Source: Metaphire vulgaris (Eukaryota; Annelida; Clitellata; Crassiclitellata; Megascolecidae). Taken from it: a DNA stretch of 64,000 nt. The DNA lies in assembly GCA_018105865.1 (NCBI GenBank), contig CM030848.1, forward strand, positions 12,926,199 to 12,990,198, written 5' to 3'. The notes beneath the pieces were generated by a model, which saw only the letters and a program-made list of their open reading frames with translations, had not been told where the DNA came from and did no database searches. The first letter of the stretch is position 1; each line of letters begins with the position of its first letter. Made by a program: the position numbers and the translations under genes. Positions 33,121 to 46,278 of the stretch are shown here, piece by piece.

Positions 33121-36100
33121 CCCTCCGCTGCTGTTTGCTCTGCCATTCAGGATCTTTGGTTGTCATTGCGTTAATGGAATATCAGAGAGAAAGAGAGAGA
33201 GAGAAAACTGATATCGATCACTGTACTGCGAGGATAGCAGCGGAAAAGAAGTTGATTTGGTTATTATTGTTGGTATTTGCCAAGTATTTGATTTTAGGAT
33301 CTTTCTTTCGTGTTCTCAGAAACTTGTTTCGAGCATTTTAATTGTGCACTGCCGACGGCATGAACAATTTGCTGCTACAAAATTTGATCGGTTGCAAAGT
33401 ACTACTACTTGGCGTCTGCGTTAAGGACGACGTTCGAATTTGGTTTTCGCGTTACGCTGCTGTTTTTCTTAAAGGTTTTCTTTCATTTGTTGTGATCATT
33501 GTGCATTGCTGAGTTATTTCCTTTTTGTGCAGAATATGGAATGGTGATGATTTTTGCTTGGGTGTTAGTTGCTGAATTTCAAAGTTTGAGTGTCCCTTTT
33601 GCTGGTTTTCTTCGTATATATATGTGTGTGCGCGTGCGTGTATGTATGCGCTCATGTGTGTATATATGTGTGTGTGTATATATATATATACGCATGTATG
33701 TATCTATGTACACACGAGTGCTGTGATGAGGTATCGATTAAGATGCTCTTTTGGCGTTTGATGTTATGTAAAGCTTTATTCCTGCAAAATATTCAGTTTT
33801 TCATTTTCAGATATGATTTTTGACCTACACTTTAGTTACTCAGCTTAGTTGCCATTGTAAAGCTATGGACTGGGATTTACTGAGAACTCGTTACTATATC
33901 TTCACTTTTGATTTACATCCTCTGAATCCTGTCCCATTTTTTTACGGTCTGTAATATCAGTGGGTGTGCATGCGGCGGAACAGTGGTAAACGCACTGGCC
34001 TGCCAATCTTGAGGTCTGTGGTTCAAGTACCGGTTGTGGCAGAAAATTTTTGGTCGTTTCCACCCCAAGTGACCCCGGTTGACTCGGCTGTGAATGAGTT
34101 CATCAGATGTTAACTCAGCGGGAGGAAAGGCAGCGAGGGAAATGCAGGCAACTGCCTTCATGCAGCCATTCTGTGAAAAACTGAAGGCGCTAAACCCTTC
34201 AGTTCTCTGATGGATGCTGAACCCATTAAAAGTGCTTTTCCCTTTGCCTTTAATGTCAATGATGTCTTGCATGCATTGGGTTAAGGTACTGCTGTGGCTG
34301 GTAAGCCAAGTGTGCAGTAGACTTCCGTTTAGAGTTCAACTCCTGGTCTTTCAGTCTGTGTATTTTCAGGACTGCAGAATTTGTTTAGGAAACTTTGGCT
34401 CATGGTTTTGAGCTTCTGACTCGGCAACGTCAAAAATGTTCTAACTTTGATTAGACTATGTCGCAATTGGTCTAAAGACTCAACGAGTCTGTTTTGAAGC
34501 GTTTGACTACGGTTGCAGTGACTTAGAATCGCTCCATATCAACACCTATGACGTTTGGAATGCCTATGATGTTTGGAACACCTTGAACACCTATGATGTT
34601 TTGTACCTATGATGTTTGTTTTGATGTACTCATTCACTATGGTCTGTGCTGTTTACACGCTGTCAACAGTAAACATTACATTACATTACTGTGTTTGACC
34701 ATAATGTTATCTTCTACTTTATGCTGTGATCTTTTCACTGGAATCTATTAGGAATATATATATTTTAATCAAATAGAACAGCGTAGTTTATATCGATGAC
34801 CATTCAGGTGTCTGTCAATTTTTTTGTCAGTCTTCTTGTTTTGACGTGTGAGTTGCTTTCAGTATAAATCATAATTTCTGTGACTTATTCAGAGCATTTA
34901 GAAGTGGCGTACATTCACTCATATCAAATGTATCATCGCTGATAATTAATTTGAAGCTAAAGTTTTGCTCAGTAATTTTGTGCACGTACATCTGTTGTTC
35001 TGGTGCTTTTGCTTTCTAGAAGGTTCTGTCAAGTTGCAATGCACTTATTTTTCGCTGAAACAGATGTCTGCTGCTGCTGCTGCGTTCATTGTCTTGCATA
35101 TCAGTGAAATTTCACGTGAAAACTGCGTTTTGATAAGACGGTCTTTCATCAATGTTTGCTTCTTTATCAATTTCTTGTTTTTCAACCGTGATATCTTTTT
35201 GCACCGGGCTTCAGTTTATCATTTATTTCTAAAAGGAGTAAGGAGCAAGTCGAGGGCGCTCAGGTATTTTTGGAAATTTGAACCTGAAAACTAAACATGA
35301 TGTTAACATTTGCTGTTTTGGTAATTTTTAGTCAGAAATTAGTCTAAGTGCTTTGTGGTTTCGCGATAAGCTTTAAACGAGACTCGTTAATATTTGATTT
35401 ACCGTAGTTGTCTGTAGAATGATGATGATAAACTGAATTATTATTATTATTTATTATTATTATTATAGACATTGACACTTCACATTGTACTGTTACTCCT
35501 TTATGACAGAGGAAATGTTTCATTAGTTTTGTAATTGCAGTCATCGGTGGCATTTATTACCGCGTCGAGACAGACTTTAGGAATTTGACTCTGTCTCGTT
35601 CGCATCAATCGCACTTATTCTCAGTGATATCTAAACATCTTATATATCTATGTAATAGTCATGAATAAATTTGCTTGACTTGAGGTGTTCTTATATATAC
35701 GTGTGTGAGTGTGTGTGTGTAGAAGGATGTTTATTATCTATATTTAGTTGGGTAAAATTTAGTGAATTGTGAATTTCACTATTTCATCACTGTCGTTGAG
35801 TTGATGTGAAGTCATGTGTTATGTGGGCTTGCTCAGAAATTGAATCCAAGTCACTATCTCTCTCTGTCAGTTGCCTGTGTTTTATTTGTCATCTTTGGCC
35901 TGCCTTCTGGTATTAGTTTCTGCCATTTTGAGATCCTTTTCAACACAACATCTTCATCTTGTTCTCAGATGTCCTCATCTTCATTTGCCTTCTAAGTTTT
36001 TAGTAATAATTCTCGCGTTGTCCATTCATGTCACTATTTTTTTCTTTACGGTGTCGTTGACAGAAGGCTTTGGGCTTTCGTTCTTGCTTCTTCATTGGTC

Positions 36101-38250
36101 ATATCATTTCTTACAAGTGATCTTTAGTATTGATTAAACCAGTTGAATTTTGCATGCATCATTATATTGTATATACTATATTCCACTTTTCTGATCCATA
36201 AGCAGGATACTGTTGGGTGTTTGTAATCTTGCCATTATTAAGTCAAGTATGTGGCACTTTTTGAATTGTCATTAGCTGGAGGTTTTGGTTGTGATTCAGC
36301 TGGAATGAATTTTTTGTTGATTTTATTTTTTTTTCAGGACCCACAACAAACAAAATGTGATACAAAGTGATGCCACTATTGTTATCTGCTGTGATGTAGC
36401 TTTGCACTATCTCTGTTAAATGTTAAATTTTGATGTTTCAAACCGTTAGAGTTTTGTTATTCAGTTTGGTTGGAGAGTTCTCTTGTTGGCTAAAACAACT
36501 TAAATGCAGTCCAAGTTTTAAGGAAATATTCGAGGAAAGCGGGGGATCGAATCAAAATAGGACGTGGTTTGATTTGGACGATGTGATTTGATTTTATTTG
36601 TGTTTGTTGAAATTTGTTTTGTGGGAAGTTAAACGGAGTGTCTGTTTGTATAGAACTCTGATGAATTTTGATATTTTAAAGTTATGGCAAACAAGATTTC
36701 ATTTGTCCATTACTTTTGCACAATGTTCAAGTTTGGTGTGAGTTTTGAGAATTCGAAGCCGAACGATGAAACGTGAAATTTCTTCATCTTGAGAAGGCAG
36801 TGTTTCAGAGTTGACAGTTTTTGATATTATAATAATTTCTAGTTGCACTGCTGTTGCTAAAGAATGAATTTTCTGCATAGTGAATTGTGAGGTGTTTGTC
36901 ATTGGAGTTCAACAACTCTTTTTTTTAATAAGTACTTTGCTGACGTCTTAAATATTTTTGCTGATGTAAGTTTCCGATGTTGTGCGAGTGTGAATTTATT
37001 AGCAGAAACCGAATTCTAAATTGTAAGACCATCATCTTCAGCAGTAATGTTTTTTGTTAGTTAGTCATTACTGAATAAGTTATATTTTATTATTTACCGC
37101 TTGCTATTATTTTGATGTCTTAGATAGTAAGTAAGGCAGGCAGAACGAAACTGCACTGATCTGAGAAGTTGAGAACCCAGATGTTTGTTTGTGCTATGCA
37201 TTGTGATTCCTAAATTTGGCTACTTAAATACATTCCATGACAGCCGCCTTTTGCATTCCTGAGTGATGTAGTTCTAGAATGGGAAAGTTTGTGAGAAAGA
37301 AGTTTTGGAAATGTTTGGTCGACGTCTAGACTTTACCAGTACGTTTAAGACGCTTTAAATGCTGGAACGAATGGCTTATGTTTGCCCTGTGTTAACTGCT
37401 TTATTAGTAAACGTGGCATTTTAAATGACTATCCTACATTTCGTTATTCGTATTCGGTTATTACTTGTGCTTAATTTCATTAATCCATTTCGTGTTTAGT
37501 GGTTTACATAGCAACACTTTATTTTGCTATTGTTAGATATTGTTATTTAAAGTTTGCTGTAGTTAGGTGACAACAACTTATGCTGACGCTGTTACGTTCT
37601 TGTAGAATTTTGTATTTTTTCTCATGCAGTATTTGTAATGGATTATCTCCTCACTGCCGAAATTACATTGTTAGTGAAGTTATTTGTTCACTGCAGTTTT
37701 TGGCTATGTTGTTTTCACAGAATTACCCCTCAACAGTTTCCAGAAATATTTTAAATCAAATATCACAGCAATATTGACAATGGAAAGGAATGGAAAGGGG
37801 TTTTGATTATCTACAAGAATTGAAAAGAAACATGTAAATTTATTCTTCATATTTCATGGGAATAAATAAAAAATGTAAAAATTAAAAATTAAAATTGACT
37901 TTTAAGTTCATCAAAAATTTACAGTGTAAGTCAGCTATCAGAAACACGTACACATATGTTATAAACATTTTAAAAATTATATATAGATGTATAAGTGTCA
38001 TATTTTATTTTACAGAGGATTTTTGTGAATGTTCTCAAAGCAATTTATAACACATGTATTTTTGGGACTTTTCAAAAAGCTGCTAAAAAGTTTTTAGCAA
38101 CAAGACATTAGTGGCAAACTATCTGAAACATGTAGACGTATGTAATAGACATTAGAAATTATGTAAAATGTGAATTTTAGTTTTTAGAAAGGATCTTGTG
38201 TGAAAGATGTTGAAGTCATGTCAGGTTCAAAGACTTGTTTTTAATATTTT
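33121..38250 (+). other. FAM117 downstream region, probable long 3' UTR
   Basis: About 5 kb of T- and G-rich plus-strand sequence after the FAM117 stop, with no recognisable coding exon. AATAAA signals occur at 35664-35669 and 37861-37866, so one or more long 3' UTR isoforms are possible. A tRNA-derived SINE lies at about 33970-34250. Open frames here are hydrophobic by base composition only. Confidence 0.45.
33970..34250 (+). mobile_element. tRNA-derived SINE, second family
   Basis: Head with AACAGTGGTAAACGCACTGG and B box GGTTCAAGTACC, then a body unlike the 56.6 kb SINE (TGACCCCGGTTGACTCGG, AGGCAACTGCCTTCATGCAG). Exact ends and target duplication were not resolved. Confidence 0.65.
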
Positions 38251-38259
38251 CCAGCAGAA

Positions 38260-38597
38260 TTTGTTCGTTTTCTCATGCACCTGGAAATACCCATGTCATC
38301 AAACTTACCATTTTCAATCGCTTCCAAAACTTCTTTAGTTGAATAAAACTTTGCCCCTGTGTATAGAAGGGTATTTAAAATTTAAATGCCAGAAGGAGCA
38401 AATCTTGACTGCAAATCGACATATTTTTGCAGTCAAAATCGCGAAAATAAACGGTTTTTTTCGCAAGTTTTAAAAGCGAAAGCATGTTGGCTTTCGTTAG
38501 AATAGCCCTAAATCCTAAATATAGCGGTTTATATTTAGAAATGGGTGCGCATTTCATATACGGTCTTTATCGACCGCATTCGCCGCTGAAGAGTTAA
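38260..38597 (-). mobile_element. piggyBac-like terminus with possible transposase fragment
   Basis: Read on the minus strand from TTAA at 38594-38597, the sequence starts TTAACTCTTCAGCGGCG. It then carries nested hairpins: CGGTCGATAAAGACCG (38561-38576), CGAAAGC/GCTTTCG arms near 38470-38495, and TTGACTGCAAA/TTTGCAGTCAA arms at 38405-38436. Beyond them is a short frame reading KFYSTKEVLEAIENGKFDD, which resembles the start of piggyBac-family transposases; it stops within about 40 codons. A decayed relative of an autonomous TTAA-targeting element is the best reading, but the peptide evidence is thin. Confidence 0.45.
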
Positions 38598-39289
38598 GCA
38601 ACATTAAATTAACGACAAATTCAGTCATCACCTATTCTTGGACATTTGTTGCCACGAGAGAGAAGGAGACGAGCAGCATGATGTGAAGAATGATTGTCCA
38701 CACGGTGCTCGAATGTCTCAATTTCTATGCGTAGTAAAGTTAAAAGTTTACCTGTTTTTGCTTTGCTTAAATATTGATCCACAGACCATAAGTAAGTAAA
38801 AGTAGAAAAGTAAAAGTAAAACTAAATTTCTATAGTGCTGTCCGAAAGTTTGGCGCAGTGCACCAGCTAATTCACGAGTGCTCAATCTGGGTGAAATCCG
38901 TAGTCCGTGGTGGTCAAGGTTGTAGATCCAGGTAGGCAGTCACAGTAAAGTATTTTTATGGTTAGGGTCCTTATTCTGATCTGCTGATTGCAGCTAGCCT
39001 CAGATCAGGGGAATAATTACCTTTGTTAAATGGTTACTACTATGATTTGTGCATTCAAAAGCTCAAAGCAACTTCATTGTGCCCGCTTGTCACCTGCCTT
39101 CTGTCATTCTAATGACTAACTTTAATTTGGAAGCTTAAAATGTCTCGTAGACTTGTGTACATAATCACTTCAATGAAACGGTTTGACGTCGTCTGGACAG
39201 CAGTCAAAAGACTGTACACATGACGCATGATTGTACTAAAGTCTCTGTTAAGTTGGTTTATGATAATATAGCAACAGGGTACAGTATAC

Positions 39290-39530
39290 TGACTCCTTGT
39301 TAAATGTGCCTAGGACCGACACTGAAATTGGTAAAAGAGTTTTTTTAATTTCTGGGCTAAAAATCTGGAAATTTTACCCACTGTCAGATCTTCCAATAAA
39401 CAGTATTTTCAGATCTAGGCTTAAAACACATCTCTTCCAATTAGTATTACATCCATCGGCTGTCAATGTCTGTCGTGTTATTTCACTGACTGATCTCTGG
39501 AATGACGTATGGATTTGAAGTACCAGCGAT
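39290..39530 (+). mobile_element. LINE ORF2 C-terminal fragment
   Basis: Frame LNVPRTDTEIGKRVFLISG, LKIWKFYPLSDLP and FRSRLKTHLFQL matches the conserved VPR...WN.LP...FK..LKTHLF end of CR1-like ORF2. It lies upstream of the presumed Boule promoter. Confidence 0.8.
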
Positions 39531-39938
39531 TGATACCCTTGGGTGGGTCTATTAGGATTTAGGAATGATGCTATAGAAGTGCATAATTATTAATTATTAT
39601 TATTATTGCTTTTACGACACTGAATCTCCCAGAAGTCTATGTCGGCGTTCTTGAAATAATAATGAGCAGCTACTACAGGACTACTCATTGAAACTTGAAA
39701 GCGCCATATTTATTTAAAAGATTTTACCTACTTACTTGGAATAGGTCGGATGATATTTTATTCTTTGGACGTCGTCGTCGTCGTCTGAGTGTCTTCGGTT
39801 CAGTCGAAAGATAATAATAGTCTATAACTAATTATCAGTTAAGGTTTTAACATCAATTTTGTGAAAAACCTCTATAAAAGCAATCTATCAGTGAATTATC
39901 GTGTAATTTTGTTATCAAATTTCCGTCCAAAAGCATCT

Positions 39939-42900
39939 ATGGTAAGTAAGCGATGATAATTGTTTGATGATTTGAAAGAAGTTTTGTATAGTAACAGAAA
40001 CGTGACCTCTGCTGTATTTTAGCTTCAATGGTTTATATAAAATTATTATTATTATTATTGTTATTATTATAATTAGTATTATTGTTCATTCATCCATTCA
40101 TTCTTATTTTTGTTCAGTATAACCAGTCAGTCAGTTGTGTTATGCTCGTTAGTTAGGCCTACACGAAATGTTTTATTGTCGACAAAAGAAATGTTTATTT
40201 CTTCGAAAAGTGTGTAGGAAATGTCTAAATCTGTAATCGAATATGTTTGAATCAATCTTTTAAGTAATGGAAGTTATAGGGCTTTTTCTAACTAGTTCAT
40301 CTATAGGCCAGCATTAGCCTACCATTATCATCAGCATTAAGTCTTATAGATGATGAACCGGTGAGCCATACGCATCAGAAAAATGTTGCAAAGAACACTA
40401 ATTTACTGTTACAGGCTTCTTCGAGCGAAGTGCAGCCAGAATTAAGCTATGAAGACTATAAGGCTTCATATCTCAATCAGCTTCCTAAGTTTGGAATCCT
40501 TATTCCAAACAGGGTTTTTGTCGGAAGTATTCCTGGAAATGTAAGGATTAGTACACCAATCACTCATTCTTTTCATTAAGGAGGTGACAGGATTTTATTC
40601 GCCAGTGACATGCTCACGAATGTTTGATATATGAATATTTACAATTGCTGACTTCCAGACTTGAACCTGAATAGACAAAGCTGGTGCTCTACTTGGTTGA
40701 GACATGCACTTACATACAAACAGATTGCTTGAAAAATTGCTGCTCTTCAAAAAGATATGTTGTGTAACTTGTGTTTTATGCTTTTATTACCCGATGGCTG
40801 TAGTTATGATGCTGTCTGTACTACTCTGTAGCCTAGTTTATTTTTTTTATTGAGCCTTGCTACTGAAAGTTGTGTTGATGACATTAGCACTTTTAGCATT
40901 ATCACCACAACCATCAAGTTACTCTTTCCAACATTGTCCTTGCTCTATATTCTGTATCATAGGCATAAACTTCTATTAGGCATCTAGGCTTGCCACCCAC
41001 CCCTACTTTTTGAGAGGCTACCACAGGAAGAGGGAAAGTATATGGGTTGGGCTCACCCCTACTTTTTCATTGAAGTGTATGCCAAGTGCCTGTCTCCAAA
41101 AGATGGTAAGAGGATATAACATCTAAATTGTTCTGTCCTTGTCGAGAGCTAACTATCTATCATCTATCTATTGAGAGCTAACTATCTATCATCTATCTAT
41201 ATCAATCAAAGTCTCTATGCAATAGAGTCTGTTTAGACTTAGTCAATTTAGATTAAGTCAATTTTTTTGATTGGTTTATAATAATTGTTTTTTGTTTTTA
41301 TTATTAAATCAATATATATATATTGACTCTGATAATATTAATTAATAGTCATTAGTTATTAGTTAAGTTAGTATTACCTTTTGATGTCATTGAATTCATT
41401 GTGTTTGTATTATTATTTTGATGTTATTGAGAAATAAATGATTCTTCTTCTCCTAACCTAAACGACTTCACCACACGAAGTCAGGAAAGCAGTCTGCCAT
41501 TGTGACAGACTGGTGGTAATAAACTTTTTAAAAATAATATCACTTATTATCATTCAACAGACCACCGAATCTGAGTTGAAGCAGTTCTTCTCTACATACG
41601 GTCACATTAAAGACTGCAAGATTATACTAGATAAAGCCGGAGTTAGCAAGGGGTGAGTTTCTTGATCTGACATTTAATCTGTTAATTAATGTAATTTACG
41701 TGTGTTATTGACGAAAATGTTATTCAAACGACAGAGACTTAAGCCCACTGCAGATCTCTTCGTTAGCTAAAGCTAATTTAAAGTCATGAGTACATTTTCG
41801 GCCGAGGAAACATTACTCTTGAAAAGTTTCTGCCATTTGAAATCTTTTCAGGTATGGATTTGTGACATTTGAAAGTGCAGAAGATGTCTCAAAACTTCTT
41901 AGACAGGAGGTAAGAAAGTTTGTTTGCGTAGCCTAATTTTGGACAGTCTGAATTAAATTTATGAGGTCTATTTATTGTCTGTAGAGGCCAACGTCAGATC
42001 TATAAGGTATCAGGTGCCAACTGTATGCCATTGCAACTGGTTTGAGGAGCGAGGAATGAACGCAGAGCATTTGCAGAAACACTCTGGACCAACCAGAAAA
42101 TTTTGCAGAAGATGTTGAATTTTGCAAATATCTGTTAGCTTCCATCCAAAAATTATGACAGCCGTTTCTTCAAAAATCATATTTTAACCCCTTAACTGGG
42201 GATCCCGGATATATCCGTCCATTTACATTGAGTTACAGTTAAATGCACGGTTAAGGGGTTAAAGACAGTCTTAAGATGCTTTTTTTCAATCTTGTAAGTA
42301 TCTATGCACTAAGCAAGAGATGTCAGGTTTTTTAACAACTGCAAAATTTTGATTTTCAACTTCACATTTTCTTTGCTCTACAACCACTGAAATTTAATTA
42401 ATTTCATGCTAAAATGTGCCAAAATGTGAATTTCAAAAATGATTTTAATAGCTATCCTTCTAATCACGGTATCGACTTTCTCTTCCCTTCACAGTTACCC
42501 ATGTGATGATGATCCACTATTGAGTTTTACACTAAACTAATTTCTTCACCATGATACACTTTCAACCACTGCATTGCTCTGACTTATGCCAATGGAGTCA
42601 GGTGTTTGTCTTTATCATAAACGGCTACAAAACCAACCATGCTATCCTGCTCAGAATCAGTTTGGTTGTGACTGTGGAGGAAGGCCGAATCCCCTGAACC
42701 GATCTGCAATACCAGATGAGGCCATTCTGTATGGCCTCCATGCTTAATTTCTTCATTCGCGATGAGTCGTGGCCACAGGTGCTGCGGTTTTGCCAGCCTG
42801 TAGAGACTCATTGCTCAAGAACTGGAACCAATGAAGACTATGGCATCCTCTCGGGTTATGCCTATGTTCACACATGCGCACACCACAGACGCTGTCTTTT

Positions 42901-43043
42901 GTAGGCTTCACAATCCCTAATGCAATTAACCGACACATTGGTCTCATGTTTTATGATTGTGTCTGCTAAATGCTTGCTTGTGTTGCTTTTGTATCAGCTA
43001 TGTTAAGCTGACTTCTGTCTGTGACAGTGCTGTATAAATTGTG

Positions 43044-43104
<61 letters not shown>

Positions 43105-44979
43105 CTGACAATTTATATAGCCCTATAACAAGGCCTAAGCCTAAGTCAAGAGTGCTTCTCAGCATAAGGTTAGCAGTCATGAACATTGAACAAATGTGTC
43201 TTTAGATTCTTGTGTTGATGTTAAAACTTCTTTTGTGCCTGTTGTTGTTTTCGTTGTTATCTTGGAATCTATTATATTTCCAATGCTCTTTGTTTCTGCA
43301 CAAGACGTGCGTTAATGTATTTCTAGTCGTCAGTAAAGTGGGCTTTTTGTGAAGACTCCTTTCAATTCGGTGGTCTCTAGGAAGATGCACTTAACCCTTT
43401 AACTGGGGATCCCGGATATATCCGTCCATTTTACATTGAGTTACAGTTAAATACACGGTTAAGGGGTTAATGAACTGCCGGATTTATGCACTTGGTGCAG
43501 GTGTACTGCAATGTGGACACAGTGTATTTATAATTGAATTTACTGGAACTGTGATCATTTATTGATATTTATTTATTGTTTATTTATTTATTGAATGTAT
43601 TGGAACTGTGATCACTGGTCATGAATAATTGTTGTTTTCACAAGCGTGTCCTTCCAGCATTGTAAGGTGTAGCTATGGGGACTAGGGAGGATGACCATTT
43701 TCAAGATTAGTCCTAAATCTTGACCTTTACTTTGCAGTGATCATTTACAGCATTATGAACTTTTGCCACTGTTTCACTGAGGAGGATTCCAGTGCAAAAC
43801 TGCAAATGTTTATGGGCAAAATATTTGTATCTGAGCAAACGTTTTGTCTCTTAGGAATTTTGTGAGAAATGGGCGACAATTTGGGTGAAAAATGATGAAA
43901 CACAAAAAATATGCATTGCTTACAAATGGTTAGAAAGATTTAAACATGGTCAAAAATAATTAATTATAGTTGAATGTAACAATAATAACATGTCAAGGAA
44001 ACATGTAAAATGTTTGCAGAAGAGTTTTTGATAATTTTGAAGTTTATTCTCTTCTTTCTTTATTACTCTTCCAAAATTCATACACTTTGTCAGTGTCAGT
44101 GACTTGTCCTGCCTACAAAATTGTTTGGTCAAAATCTAAAATGTTTTGCACAACAAGTAAGCATATTTTAGCAGTTTTTGCACAATTGTGCATGCTAATG
44201 GGGACAATGATGCTCACTACTGGTAGTTTGGATTTGATGTGAGAGCTATTTCTAGTTGCCATCAGTTCACTGTTGCATAGCTCCTTGTTCCCAGGGGATG
44301 TAATATTCTAGAATTGGAAATGTTTGCCTTGGAGTACCATAATTGGCAGAAATGTAGCAAGTACACAATGCTTCAAGTACAAGTACCTGGCCTCCAAGTA
44401 CAAGTACATGCATTCCAAAAATTCCAAGTACAAGTACAAGTACCTGGTCTCCAAGTACAAGTACAAGTACTGAAAATTTGTACTTGAGTACAAGTACCAA
44501 GTACTACATCTCTGATAATTGGCAATTTGCACAATTACTTTCATGTGAACAATTATTGACTATTTTTACTTTATGTGTTTGAAATTTAGGGTGAACATTT
44601 GTTTTTCAATGAACGCAAGTTGAACATTGGACCGGCTGTTCGAAAGCAGGTATCATATCACTAGTACGATTATATTTGAACCTCTTTACTGTATATTTTT
44701 TGTAACGTGATATAAACTGGGCGAGTACAGTGTATATCGGTACCCGTCATGTCCGGAAAAAGGTTAAAGGTTCATTTTGTTCTGGTGTTAATTAATTGAT
44801 TATTATGTGTTGCAAATGCAGCTTTACAGTGGTGGAATGTGGATGTTGTCTGGCAGTATAAGAGAGAAATTTGAAGTAGATTATGAAACATTAAAGTTTT
44901 GTTTTTTGAAATTTGAATTGAAAACATCATTTATTTTTCAACTTCATACAAATCTCCAAAAATTTAACTATATAACATG

Positions 44980-45038
<59 letters not shown>

Positions 45039-46239
45039 ACACACCTGGTTGTGTCAGCATTAAACACTTCAACTACAGTAAACTCTAAACTAAGTAATTT
45101 TACCACAGTACAGAAATGGAGCTCTTAGAGGTTTATCCAAGTAAGTAAAGTTTTGTTGCAAAGAATTGTCACATTGTCACTCATGAATGTCTTTAATTTC
45201 ATTGTTGTGAAAGTTTTATGTAGCTTAATATCTTATGTTCTGTCTTAGTCTGTCTAATCAACTTGTTGCTACTGATCTTACTTACCTTTAATTCTAAAAG
45301 AGTTCTATGGTAAGTGGTTTTTTTGTTTTGTTTATTTCAGCAGACGTCAGTCTCTGTGTTGGGCATGCCAGGTTAACAAATTTACCTATTCAGATGTTTC
45401 TTTGGACAGTAATATTTTTTCTAAGTGGTTTAATTTTTGGTGGACTTTATTGTTTGTGTCAGGAGAGTGCAGACTTTTATGGCAATATAGCTAGTAGAAC
45501 CTGTCTGATGTAGTGCATTCTGGGATATATGCTATAATGACCATAACCATGACTTTTCAGGAAGTTGTGGAATTTTGTGACAACTTTTTCTGTGAAAAAC
45601 TTTCGATGCTAAATTTTTCGACTCTGATTGCTATGTTTTAATACATAGTTGGCCATTTCCCTAGGCATCATGATTGTGGCACTATAGAAGTCGATTGATT
45701 CCTTGCTTAGGGATAGTCGTTTGCCAGGAATTTTGATAATTACTGATAATTAATTGTTGTTCAATGCTTTTCCATTTTTACTGGTTTATGTTTTGATATG
45801 CCATCTACAGTAATTCTTTTGTTTGCTCTTCTTTTGTGTTGGCGATTGACACATGTATAAACAGAAAATGGATCTGCAGGAGGGTTACTGTACACAAATG
45901 GAGCTCCATTCAACTACCACCACATGCCACTGATGTCCGGTGATAATATCGGTGTCGCTGGCCTTCCAACGATGGTAAGCTTTATTCCCCCGGACGTATT
46001 CATAAATTTCACATGATTTTTTTCCAATAGTGCCTTAATCTGCAAGCTTCTAAAGAACAGATTAATTAGTATTTGTGAGAGAAATTATGATTTGAATGGC
46101 TATTGGGCTGTTTTTCTGATGGTATTTTGTGCAATTTCAGTTTGTTGGGTAGTTGAAAATGTGACCGATAGCACACAGTGGTTCTCACACAGGGCAGTCT
46201 CTACTGAAGTACTTTAAACCTTGTTATTATTAGTATAAT

Positions 46240-46278
<39 letters not shown>

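Noticed and set aside
33913..34272. 119-codon minus-strand frame
   Set aside because: It lies in a tRNA-derived SINE; no protein family resemblance.
34965..35294. 109-codon hydrophobic plus-strand frame after FAM117
   Set aside because: T-rich 3' UTR-like sequence makes Phe/Leu/Cys-rich frames by chance; no splice or start context.
44270..44515. Frames with repeated LVLVLG or YLYLYLE
   Set aside because: They come from the AAGTACAAGTAC repeat that resembles the degenerate arms of hAT-type elements such as the one at 16259-17206.
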